From the NCBI GenBank assembly GCA_030613055.1, contig JAUWMR010000003.1, positions 62,001 to 126,000 on the forward strand: 64,000 nucleotides of DNA, written 5' to 3'. This document shows, piece by piece, positions 53,900 to 62,042 of the stretch (positions within the stretch are counted from its first letter, which is position 1; every line of letters begins with the position of its first letter). The notes below the pieces were generated by a model. That model was given only the letters and a program-made list of their open reading frames with translations. It did not search any database and was not told the origin of the DNA. The DNA is from Desulfobacteraceae bacterium (lineage in GTDB: Bacteria > Desulfobacterota > DSM-4660 > Desulfatiglandales > Desulfatiglandaceae). Position numbers and translations under genes: made by a program.

Positions 53900-54976
53900 A
53901 TGAAAAAATCGGTGATGTTCTTTTTTGTTCTGACCGCATTGGCCATGTCCTCTCTTCAGCCTGCCCTGTCTGCCGCAGAGGAAACCCGAAAGCCGGTGGA
54001 CGTGGTGTTTATGACCACTCCCTTTGGGACCCACATGTACAATGTGGGCGCCGCTGCGGAGCAGGTCTTCAAAAAGGCGGGCTCCTGGGTACGTATTAAA
54101 CATCAGGAGACCCCCGGCGCCATGTATATGTATCGCTACATTGCCAAGAACCGGGAAAAGATGAAGAAATGCGAGGTGGACTATACCCTGGCCATTGGCT
54201 CCGCCGGCATCGTGGATTTCCTGGCCGAAGGGCGCAAACCGTTTGACAAAGTACCCTGGCCCACTGTAAAGGCCCTGGTCTCTTCTCCCGCAGTGATGGG
54301 GGTTTACGGGACATTTGACCCCAATATTAAAACCTTAGATTATCTTGCAGGCAAAAGGGTCGGCACCGGAGAACGATCCCGACCTTTCCAGGGCATTTTG
54401 CTGGATAAACCCCTGTTCGGAGCCATGGGCATCTATAAGGATATCACATGGGCTCCTTTGGGCGCTATAGGATGCAAGGATGCATTTCTGAACGGCAAGA
54501 TTGACGTCATCCCCCTTCGTTTCATGGGAATGCTGATGGTTGGCCCCAAAGGCCGGTTCGTCTGCCCCAAGTCCGCGGGCGGGGCCGCTACCATGGAGAT
54601 CCTGAATTCAGGTAGACAGATGTACTTTGTCCCCATGTCGCCATCCGACCTGGCCAAGGCCAACAAGGTACCAGGCGCGTTGACCCAGTATCCTATCCTT
54701 TTCAAAAAGGGCGCATTTACGGGCTTGGAACAGGACTTGCCGGGCCGCGCAGGACCAGGGGCTGTGCTGTGCGACGATTCATTGCCTGATGATATTGCCG
54801 AAGAGATCGTGAGGGTATGGAGCAAGCACCGAAAGGATTTTGCCAAATACCACGCCGTGCTGAACTTCATGCCCATGACTCCCTACCCTCTGGGGGCACG
54901 CTCAGACCAGGTGCATCCCGGCACGGTGAAGGCCATGAAACAGATGGGGCTGCCCATTCCGGAGTTTAAGTTCTAA
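53900..54976 (+). CDS. TAXI-family TRAP solute-binding protein
   Basis: 358 residues from the ATG at 53900, which has AAAGGAGA upstream; the ATG at 53882 has no site. A signal peptide (VMFFFVLTALAMSSLQPALSA) leads to a mature part of the TAXI type: FMTTPFGTHMYNVGAAAEQV, CEVDYTLAIGSAGIVDFLAE, DYLAGKRVGTGERSRPFQGI, GKIDVIPLRF. It binds the substrate outside the membrane for the permease upstream. A wide hydrophobic or charged pocket cannot be deduced from sequence. Confidence 0.88.
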   Translation: MKKSVMFFFVLTALAMSSLQPALSAAEETRKPVDVVFMTTPFGTHMYNVGAAAEQVFKKAGSWVRIKHQETPGAMYMYRYIAKNREKMKKCEVDYTLAIGSAGIVDFLAEGRKPFDKVPWPTVKALVSSPAVMGVYGTFDPNIKTLDYLAGKRVGTGERSRPFQGILLDKPLFGAMGIYKDITWAPLGAIGCKDAFLNGKIDVIPLRFMGMLMVGPKGRFVCPKSAGGAATMEILNSGRQMYFVPMSPSDLAKANKVPGALTQYPILFKKGAFTGLEQDLPGRAGPGAVLCDDSLPDDIAEEIVRVWSKHRKDFAKYHAVLNFMPMTPYPLGARSDQVHPGTVKAMKQMGLPIPEFKF

Positions 54977-55162
54977 AAAATGTCTTGGTTCAAAAACCAT
55001 ATGAGGCCGGGCAGAGATCGTGCCCGACCTCTTTATATGCATCAGCAACCCATTCCGCCGCGCGGATCCGCCCCAGTACAGTGGCAAGGGAGAGTGTTTT
55101 CTCTGGCGGCCCTGTCTGCATCTTAAAAGAACCGGCATCGTTCAGTTAAGGAGGATCAGTCT

Positions 55163-56431
55163 ATGAGTTATTGGTTTACCAATCCAATGCTGAAAATTCT
55201 GCTACCCATGGGAAACTCCACATCGATCAAGGGCTTGACCACTATTTTCAGCATGCCCAGGCTTATCATGGGAGCCAATGCCTTTCCCGAGGGTAAAGTG
55301 CTTGGCATGACCGCAGTAGATTATTTTGCTGCGCGGTGTGACCGGAAGCAGGCGTTTGTGGTTACCGATGAATTCGGCGAACGCTTTGCTTCCCGTGTTG
55401 TGCGGGCCGTCGAAGCCGCAGGCTTTTCGACACAAACCTGGGCAAAGGCGGCGCCGGAGGCCCCCATGGATAACGTTAAAGAATGCGCCGATGCCATGAG
55501 CCAGTTTTCGCCTGACCTGATCGTGGCTGTGGGTGGAGGGTCGGTAATTGACGGCGCCAAAGCCGCCTGGATCCACTACGAACGGCCGGATATCATCGAT
55601 ATAGGAATGATCACACCGGCACAGCCCCTTGGGCTGAGAAAGAAAGCCGTTTTCGCGGCGGTGCCCACCACAAGCGGAACCGGCTCTGAGTGCACCAGCG
55701 TGACCGTTGTTCACGACACAGCGGCCCATCGGAAGATTCCGGTCGCCAATCCGGAACTTATGCCGGATTTTGCCGTGCTCTGTCCTGAATTCACCATGAC
55801 CATGCCGCCGAAGCTTACTGCCGGCACAGGGTTGGACGCCCTTTCCCATGCCATGGACGCCGTGGCCACGCCGGCGGCCAATGAGCTGACTGATGCCCTG
55901 GCCCTGCAGGCGATCAAAATGGTCTTCAAGTATCTCCCCCGGGCCTATCGAAACGGTAAGGATCGGGAAGCGCGTCACCGGATGCTGTTGGCCTCTAGTT
56001 TGGCCGGCATCGCCTTCGGGCAGAGCGGGGCAGCCCTGACTCACAGCTTCGGCCACTCCCTTGGCTCGCTGTTTGATATCCATCACGGTCTGGCCGTGGG
56101 AATCTTCATCCCGTACGTCTTCCAGTTCTACCAGGCGGTTTCGGACAAATACGTGGCCATCTGCCAGGTCCTCGGGGTGGCGGGCGAATCCAGGGAGGAG
56201 AGCATGGCCGGTCTGGTTGAGAAGGTGAGAGATCTTTTCAGGGAGTTGGATGTTCCACTGAACCTCGCTGACATGGGCATCCCGGCGGATCAACTGGAGG
56301 AAAAGATGGAAAAGCTTGTGCTGTACGCTTATGAGGATATCGACACCCTCTTTAGCCCCAGGCCGATAACACCGGACCAGTGCGAATACATATTCAGGTA
56401 TGCCTATGAAGGCAAAGATGTGGATTTCTAA
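55163..56431 (+). CDS. iron-containing alcohol dehydrogenase
   Basis: 422 residues with AAGGAGG upstream. NAD-binding region DLIVAVGGGSVIDGAKAAWI, the loop TTSGTGSECTSVTVVHDT, and metal ligands in GTGLDALSHAMDAV and LTHSFGHSLGSLFDIHHGLAVG. These type III dehydrogenases oxidise primary alcohols or reduce aldehydes with NAD(H). The gene is 12 bp before the AOR gene, so alcohol to aldehyde to acid is the natural reading. It is a member of operon B, about 185 bp after the binding-protein gene. Confidence 0.92.
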   Translation: MSYWFTNPMLKILLPMGNSTSIKGLTTIFSMPRLIMGANAFPEGKVLGMTAVDYFAARCDRKQAFVVTDEFGERFASRVVRAVEAAGFSTQTWAKAAPEAPMDNVKECADAMSQFSPDLIVAVGGGSVIDGAKAAWIHYERPDIIDIGMITPAQPLGLRKKAVFAAVPTTSGTGSECTSVTVVHDTAAHRKIPVANPELMPDFAVLCPEFTMTMPPKLTAGTGLDALSHAMDAVATPAANELTDALALQAIKMVFKYLPRAYRNGKDREARHRMLLASSLAGIAFGQSGAALTHSFGHSLGSLFDIHHGLAVGIFIPYVFQFYQAVSDKYVAICQVLGVAGESREESMAGLVEKVRDLFRELDVPLNLADMGIPADQLEEKMEKLVLYAYEDIDTLFSPRPITPDQCEYIFRYAYEGKDVDF

Positions 56432-56443
56432 GGAGGTAAAAGC

Positions 56444-58276
56444 ATGTACGGATATCACGGCAGGTTTCTCAAGGTTGACTTGGAGGCTAAGACGACTGAG
56501 GACATGCCCCTCTCCGAGGTCGATTTAAAGAAATATATAGGCGGTGCTACGCTGGCTGCCGCCTTGATCTATAACTACATAGAAAAGGACATGGATCCCC
56601 TAAGTCCGAAAAGCCCCCTTGTCTTTTCCACCGGTCCTCTCACCGGATCACCGATTCCAATGGTCAGCCGGTACGCGGTCTGCGGCATATCGCCGCTGAC
56701 CGGATACTGGGGCGAAGCCACAAGCGGCGGTGCCTTTCCGTTCCGGCTCAAGGGCGCCGGCTACGATGGCGTCTTTATCACCGGACGGGCGGAAGGCCCT
56801 GTTTATCTCTATCTTGAGAACGGTTCTGCGCAAATAAAGGACGCCAGGCACCTCTGGGGACAGGATATTTACGAGACCCAGAAGGTCCTCAAGAGTCAGA
56901 TTGAAGCAACCACTTTCAGCACGGCCTGTATCGGGCAAGCGGGAGAGCGTCAAATTAGATATGCCTCCATCATGAATGATCGGGGCCGGGCCGCGGGACG
57001 TTGCGGTCTGGGTGCGCTTATGGGGTCGAAGAACCTAAAAGCGGTGGTGGTATCGGGCGGCATGAAGCCCGGGTCCTCTGACAAAGAGAAGGTGAAAGCG
57101 CTTGCCAAGGAGGCAGTTTCCACAATCAGAGGGAACCTTATCTCGGTGGCGCTTCGGGAATACGGCACCCTGTTTTATATGGATATGGCCATGGCTTTGG
57201 GTGATGTGCCGGCCAAATATTTCAGCAAGAGCGTCTTTCCGGCGGAAAAGATCAGCGGGCAGGCCTTGAGACAAGCCTATACGGTGGAAAACTACGCCTG
57301 CATGGGGTGTCCCATCGGATGCGGCCGGGAGGTGAAGAACTTCCGCAAAGACCTGGACAGGGTGGATGGGCCGGAATATGAGACGGTGGGCGCCTTCGGA
57401 CCATTGTGCATGAACTTTGACCTGGATTCCATTGTGGAGGCCAACCACCTCTGCAACGCTCACGGCCTGGACACCATCTCCGCCGGGGTTTCTATTGCCT
57501 ATGCCATGTATTTGTATGAAAAGGGTATACTGACCAGGGACAGGGCAGGCATGGAAATAAAGTGGGGCAACGGGAATACGGTGGTCAGGCTGGTGGAAAT
57601 GATCGTCAAACAAGAAGGTATTGGGGAATTGCTCTCCAGGGGCACATTGGAGATGGCTAAGGAATTAGGACGGGACCCGGACGAAGCGGCCCAGGTCAAG
57701 GGGATGGAGATGCCGATGCATGAAGGCAGAGCCTTTCACGGGATGGCGGTCTCCTATGCCACCGGACCTCGGGGGGCGTGCCATCTGAAGGGTGATTACT
57801 ACAACGTGGACCTGGGTGGAACGGTCCCTGAGCTTAACATCTTTCCCGGCGATAGGCTGGCATCGGAGGGCAAGGCTGAGCCCGCTGCCAAGTATCAGAG
57901 TCTGAAGGATCTCTATGATGCCCTGACCCTTTGCAAGTTTGCTCCCCTCAGTGTCACACAAATTTGCCAGATATTGAGCGCTATCACAGGATGGGAGATG
58001 AGCCCGGCAGACCTGCTTTCTGCCGGAGACAGGTCAGTCAATCTCAAAAGGGCGATCAGCAATAAGCTCGGCCTGACCCGGGAAGAAGACCGACTCCCCA
58101 AAGTGTGCATGGATACATTAAAAGAAGGAGGTTCTGCCGGTAAGGCGCCGGATATGGACCTGCTTCTTAAGGAATACTACAACTTCAGAGGGTGGGATTG
58201 GGAAACGGGCAAGCCCTCCAAGGAAAAATTAATTGAACTTGGCTTAAGCCACGTAGCTGATGATTTATATCCATAA
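56444..58276 (+). CDS. aor: tungsten/molybdopterin aldehyde:ferredoxin oxidoreductase
   Basis: 610 residues with AAGGAGG upstream. The AOR opening MYGYHGRFLKVDLEAK and the pterin region GRAAGRCGLGALMGSKNLKA are present. The 4Fe-4S ligands C286, C289 and C293 (CMGCPIGC) and C497 (LTLCKF) fall almost exactly at the positions known from Pyrococcus AOR (288, 291, 295, 494). AOR oxidises aldehydes to acids and gives electrons to ferredoxin; run backward it reduces acids. It directly follows the alcohol dehydrogenase gene. Confidence 0.93.
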   Translation: MYGYHGRFLKVDLEAKTTEDMPLSEVDLKKYIGGATLAAALIYNYIEKDMDPLSPKSPLVFSTGPLTGSPIPMVSRYAVCGISPLTGYWGEATSGGAFPFRLKGAGYDGVFITGRAEGPVYLYLENGSAQIKDARHLWGQDIYETQKVLKSQIEATTFSTACIGQAGERQIRYASIMNDRGRAAGRCGLGALMGSKNLKAVVVSGGMKPGSSDKEKVKALAKEAVSTIRGNLISVALREYGTLFYMDMAMALGDVPAKYFSKSVFPAEKISGQALRQAYTVENYACMGCPIGCGREVKNFRKDLDRVDGPEYETVGAFGPLCMNFDLDSIVEANHLCNAHGLDTISAGVSIAYAMYLYEKGILTRDRAGMEIKWGNGNTVVRLVEMIVKQEGIGELLSRGTLEMAKELGRDPDEAAQVKGMEMPMHEGRAFHGMAVSYATGPRGACHLKGDYYNVDLGGTVPELNIFPGDRLASEGKAEPAAKYQSLKDLYDALTLCKFAPLSVTQICQILSAITGWEMSPADLLSAGDRSVNLKRAISNKLGLTREEDRLPKVCMDTLKEGGSAGKAPDMDLLLKEYYNFRGWDWETGKPSKEKLIELGLSHVADDLYP

Positions 58277-58326
58277 TTCAGGCGCATGAACCGATCCTGA
58301 CTCCGTCAAAGGCGGGGCTAATAGAA

Positions 58327-58387
58327 GTGACTAAAATGAACTAAAGTTAGAAGGAATAACCTCTCTTACTTTAGGCACTTTAGTCAC
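58327..58387. repeat. imperfect inverted repeat between aor and the third MBL gene
   Basis: GTGACTAAAATGAACTAAAG plus TTA at 58327-58349 pairs with TTACTTTAGGCACTTTAGTC plus AC at 58366-58387, with a few mismatches. It may be a repeat element or a structured RNA separating the two genes. Confidence 0.6.
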
Positions 58388-58494
58388 CGTCGGGATTAGG
58401 CACTTCAAAATTCTGAAAGTGCTCACATTTAGGAGTAAGAAAAAATTGAAGAGTTAAATGCGAATCTTAGAAAAGAGGAAATAAGGAGGAAAGT

Positions 58495-59727
58495 ATGAAC
58501 AAGAAAACACAGTTTGGAAAACTGCGCATTGAAGGTGAGAACCCGGTCAATCCTGCACCCGGTGTATGGATGATGCCCGGTTTTGGAAACACCGGCGTTG
58601 TGGAAACGGATGAGGGTCTCGTCTTAGTTGATATGCCAGTCCAGTCCTATGCAGAGAGGACAATGGGGATGCTCCGACAGAAATTGAAGGACCCGGTGCA
58701 CACAGTGTTTTTAACTCACGGACATTTGGATCATGCCTTTCACCTTGATCCCCTTTTCAATGAGGCCAAGCGAAATGGCACCTCTCCGCCAAGGGTCATT
58801 GCCCAGCGCAATATTTTGAAGCGGTTTCAGAAGTACCGAATGTTGTCTCAGTTTCATGAACACATAAACCGGATTCAATTCAATATTCCTGAAGGAGAGA
58901 AAGCCTTTACTCTTCCTGAGCGTAATCCTGACATTATTTTCGATCAAACCATAAGCGTTAGGGTGGGCGGAATTGATTTTCATGCCTTTCACGGGCTGGG
59001 GGAGACAGATGATCACCTGTGGATCTGGGTCCCTGAGAAGAAGTCTGTATTTGCAGGGGACTTTGTCATCTGGTCTTTTCCAAATGTAGGGAACCTCTTC
59101 AAGGTTCAGCGTTACACACTGGAGTGGGCTGAAACGCTTGAGGCCGTGGTTGCAAGAGAACCCGAAATCCTAATACCGGGTCACGGTCCAGTGATCAAGG
59201 GCCATGAAAAGATCAGAGAGGTTTGTCTCAAATTCTCTACGGCTCTCCGTTACCTCCATGATGAAGTGATTAAACGTCTCAATAAAGGCATGTGGTATGA
59301 GGATATTGTTCACGATATTAGCCTGCCCGACCACATGCTTGATAATGAATTCCTGGCTCCTCGGTATGGATGTCCAACCTTTATGGTCCACGGGATCCTT
59401 CGCCAGTACACAGGCTGGTATGATGGGAATCCATCGAATCTCCTCCCACCCAAGAAGACTGATATATTTTCGGAAGTTGTTGCACTGGTGGAAAAAGACA
59501 GGATCATGGAACACGCTCGCCAAATCAAAGAAGAAGGGCGATACGCGATGGCATTGCAATTCATAGATATGGTTTTAGCCGCACAATTGGACGCTAAAGA
59601 GGAGCAGGAGATGCACTTGCTCAGGGGGGAACTATTGGACATTCTGGGCCACAATGAAAAAAGCTTTATCACCAAAAGCATTTATTATAGGGCCAGAGAC
59701 CGTGCGATGGAGGCTGCAAAATCATAA
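58495..59727 (+). CDS. alkyl-sulfatase-like metallo-beta-lactamase protein 2
   Basis: 410 residues with AAGGAGG upstream. Zinc motif THGHLDH at residues 74-80, then GGIDFHAFHGLGETDDHLWI, SVFAGDFVI, IPGHGPVIKGHEK, and the shared YTGWYDGNPSNLLPP linker leading to a short helical domain. Same organisation as the protein at 47191 but shorter; no SCP2-like domain. It is the last gene of operon B, 218 bp after aor, and is followed by gene fragments. Its substrate is unknown. Confidence 0.78.
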   Translation: MNKKTQFGKLRIEGENPVNPAPGVWMMPGFGNTGVVETDEGLVLVDMPVQSYAERTMGMLRQKLKDPVHTVFLTHGHLDHAFHLDPLFNEAKRNGTSPPRVIAQRNILKRFQKYRMLSQFHEHINRIQFNIPEGEKAFTLPERNPDIIFDQTISVRVGGIDFHAFHGLGETDDHLWIWVPEKKSVFAGDFVIWSFPNVGNLFKVQRYTLEWAETLEAVVAREPEILIPGHGPVIKGHEKIREVCLKFSTALRYLHDEVIKRLNKGMWYEDIVHDISLPDHMLDNEFLAPRYGCPTFMVHGILRQYTGWYDGNPSNLLPPKKTDIFSEVVALVEKDRIMEHARQIKEEGRYAMALQFIDMVLAAQLDAKEEQEMHLLRGELLDILGHNEKSFITKSIYYRARDRAMEAAKS

Positions 59728-59823
59728 TTGCTAAATGGCTCAACTCCCGGAGAATGTTCAATCATATCTAATAATGTGGGCTCCCTTGGCTGCACCTTTA
59801 CAGTGGGTTTAGGGGCTTAAAGA

Positions 59824-60000
59824 GTCTGTGCTATCCTCTGGACGTGCACTCCTGGAAACGTAGCAAAAACCCCCAAGAGGAATGAATTATACGATCGAAA
59901 GAAAGATCCCTATCAATTGAATAACTTGCTGGATCAGGAGCCTGAAATAGCCAATAAATTGCATCTAAAACTGAGATATTACATGCTAAAATTGAGAACC
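59824..60000 (+). pseudogene. C-terminal relic of a sulfatase, copy 2
   Basis: The frame reads ILWTCTPGNVAKTPKRNELY then DRKKDPYQLNNLLDQEPEIA and YYMLKLRT, closely parallel to 46964-47152 (IWTCTPGSVAETPTGDELYD). The end is fused to another fragment at about 60000. No catalytic domain is present. Confidence 0.78.
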
Positions 60001-60007
60001 TTCTTCG

Positions 60008-60145
60008 GCAGATCCCAACTATATCCTCTCGGAAGCGCAATCCGTCATTACTTTCGCCGTTCCTCTGAGCAAAGACTGGGTCCCCGATTACGTCGGGAAG
60101 GTGACCAGCAAAGTCTTTGCCAGTGTGTCTGGTGTTACATCTTGA
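60008..60145 (+). pseudogene. fragment of a QueG-like Fe-S reductase N-terminal domain
   Basis: The frame reads ADPNYILSEAQSVITFAVPL then SKDWVPDYVGKVTSKVFASV, ending at TGA 60143-60145. The LxEAxSVIxFAxPL pattern is seen in the N-terminal domain of epoxyqueuosine reductase-like and related corrinoid Fe-S proteins. The match is short, so the identity is tentative. Confidence 0.4.
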
Positions 60146-60254
60146 ATTGTGAATTGAGCCGGTTGAGTTCTTGTGAAATCCTGATATTCTTTTGCAGGGA
60201 AACGTCAAAGTCGTAATAAATGAAAAAAGTCATGGTCACGAAAGGTATATTTAG

Positions 60255-60452
60255 ATCCTCAAGCATCTGGGTTTGTGGGATGTGAAGCTATGGCCACCAC
60301 CCAAACCCAAAGCGCCATCAGTCGATATCCACCTAGATTATTCCCACCGGGGTGTAGGTCCCTATGGGCCGGAGGCAGATTCTCAGGTCCCATCCTGTGA
60401 TGATTATCTTTACTGTGATCCTGATTACCCCGTTGAAGTTCATGCCTCATGA
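60255..60452 (+). pseudogene. C-terminal relic of a transposase (probably IS91-like)
   Basis: After an in-frame TAG at 60252-60254 the frame reads ILKHLGLWDVKLWPPPKPKA, later CDDYLYCDPDYPVEVHAS and stop. KILxHLGLW followed by a proline-rich segment and DYxxDPDYPxE is the end of IS91-type rolling-circle transposases as I know them. Only this ~65-codon end remains; no inverted repeats or target site were found. Confidence 0.6.
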
Positions 60453-60830
60453 TTTATTTAAAACCAGCCACGGGATCAAATAGAGCGATGTGCCCAGATT
60501 AAGCCCAAATGGCGTCAGTTTCCAATAAACTTCGTCTCTTAATCGTCTCTATTATTCCACCCTATATTCCTGAAGAACCCCTGAACTGCAATCCAGCCTG
60601 ACACCACCTTCCTCTATTTTGTGTCAAAAAAATGACGGCAGCCATTGTTTTTCCGAGGAAAAACCTCTTGACAGCATATGTTGTACACAGTACACAATTA
60701 ACACCATAATCAAGGCAAAACTCGATTAAATGGTAATCGTTATTTGTTGTCTTTTATTGGTGCTGAGTACTCGAATCATAATGTTATATCTCACCCCCAA
60801 ACAACCCTTTTTTCCATATGGAGGCGTCTT
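60453..60830 (+). promoter_or_regulatory. promoter region of the CoA-transferase/etf operon
   Basis: The first 200 bp show no gene. TTGACA at 60668-60673 may be a -35 element. The imperfect palindrome TTGTACACAGTACACAA at 60681-60697 overlaps the expected -10 position (TACACA, a poor match). The half-sites recall GntR/FadR-type operators (TNGTNNACNA). The site is only a suggestion. GGAGGC precedes the ATG at 60831. Confidence 0.4.
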
Positions 60831-62018
60831 ATGGATTTCTTAAAAAAAATTACCGTATTGTCCCTTGAACAGGCAACTGTTCTGCCCTATTTGACTTACA
60901 GGCTGACCCACGATGGCATGCGTGTCATAAGGCTGGAACATCCTGTCTACGGGGACCCGAACAGGATGATAGGTGAAAATGTTCTTAAGGAAGAGAGAAT
61001 GAACGCCTATTATCTGTGTATCAATTCAGGTAAAGAGGCACTGACACTGAATCTTGGTGACCCGGAAGGACAAAAGATATTCCATTCCCTGATCAAAGAG
61101 CTGAATGTCGATATCTTTTCAACCAATCAACTTCCCAGAAATTATGAAAAATTAGGCATCGATTACGAGTCCATGAAGGCCTTGAAACCGGACATCATAT
61201 GGCTCGGTGTTACCGGTTTCGGTCCGGACAGTAACGAGGCGGCATACGATCCTATTTTACAGGCAAGGTCGGGTATGATGGAGATGACCGGCGAGGCCGA
61301 CGGAGATCCCCAGGTAGTGGGGGTTCCATTACCGGATATGGGCACCAGCGAGCATTCGTACGGACTGTTGATGAAGGCGCTTTATAAACGCGAAGTCACG
61401 GGAGAAGGCTCTTGCATCAACGTGTCCATGTTTGAATCCTCCGTTTCATGGCTCACGGTCCCCATCACGCTTTCCGCACTTTTAGATAAAAATATCTCTC
61501 GAAGGGGCAACACCCATGAGTTTTTCGCCCCTGTTTCCGTTTACAGGACAAGCAATGGATTTGTGTATACGGCAGTGGGGAATGACCGTCAGTGGAAAAC
61601 CATGGTTTCCCAGGAAATGTTTAAATCACTTGATAAGCCGGAGTATGAAAAAAATGCCGGCCGGATAAAGGACGTACAAAACTTAAACCGCGCCATTAAC
61701 AAAATTACCCAAAAATATACGACGGAAGAACTCATAGAACTGTTTAACTCTCTCACGCTTCCTATAAGTAAGATAAAGACTATTCCGGAGGTAATCGCCG
61801 ATCCTTTGGTTGAAAAAAGGCTTCTGTCCGCCCAGGATCCGGTGACGGGAACCAGACTCACATTACCGCCGCCTCCCAATATGACGCCGTACCTTGAAAA
61901 ATTGGACCGGCAGCTACCTTTTCCACCACGCTTTGGAGAACATAATAAGGAAATATACGGTAAATTAGGGTATTCAGATGAAGACCTGGGGCGTCTAAAG
62001 GAAAACAAGATAATATAA
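60831..62018 (+). CDS. CaiB/BaiF-type (class III) CoA-transferase
   Basis: 395 residues from the ATG at 60831; a longer frame begins at 60744 without a site. The opening VLSLEQATVLPYLTYRLTHDG and the DP ILQARSGMMEMTGE segment are family features; the catalytic aspartate is in VPLPDMGTSEHSYGLLMKAL. The end has PPPNMTPYLEKLDRQL. These enzymes move CoA between carboxylic acids without ATP. Here it precedes etfB and etfA, so it may start a dedicated acid oxidation route; acceptor and donor are unknown. Confidence 0.88.
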   Translation: MDFLKKITVLSLEQATVLPYLTYRLTHDGMRVIRLEHPVYGDPNRMIGENVLKEERMNAYYLCINSGKEALTLNLGDPEGQKIFHSLIKELNVDIFSTNQLPRNYEKLGIDYESMKALKPDIIWLGVTGFGPDSNEAAYDPILQARSGMMEMTGEADGDPQVVGVPLPDMGTSEHSYGLLMKALYKREVTGEGSCINVSMFESSVSWLTVPITLSALLDKNISRRGNTHEFFAPVSVYRTSNGFVYTAVGNDRQWKTMVSQEMFKSLDKPEYEKNAGRIKDVQNLNRAINKITQKYTTEELIELFNSLTLPISKIKTIPEVIADPLVEKRLLSAQDPVTGTRLTLPPPPNMTPYLEKLDRQLPFPPRFGEHNKEIYGKLGYSDEDLGRLKENKII

Positions 62019-62042
62019 GCATTTCGAATTGGAGTAAACGCC

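Noticed and set aside
55202-56458. 418-codon open frame antisense to the iron alcohol dehydrogenase
   Set aside because: It mirrors the codons of a clearly real gene; its histidine- and glycine-rich translation matches nothing.
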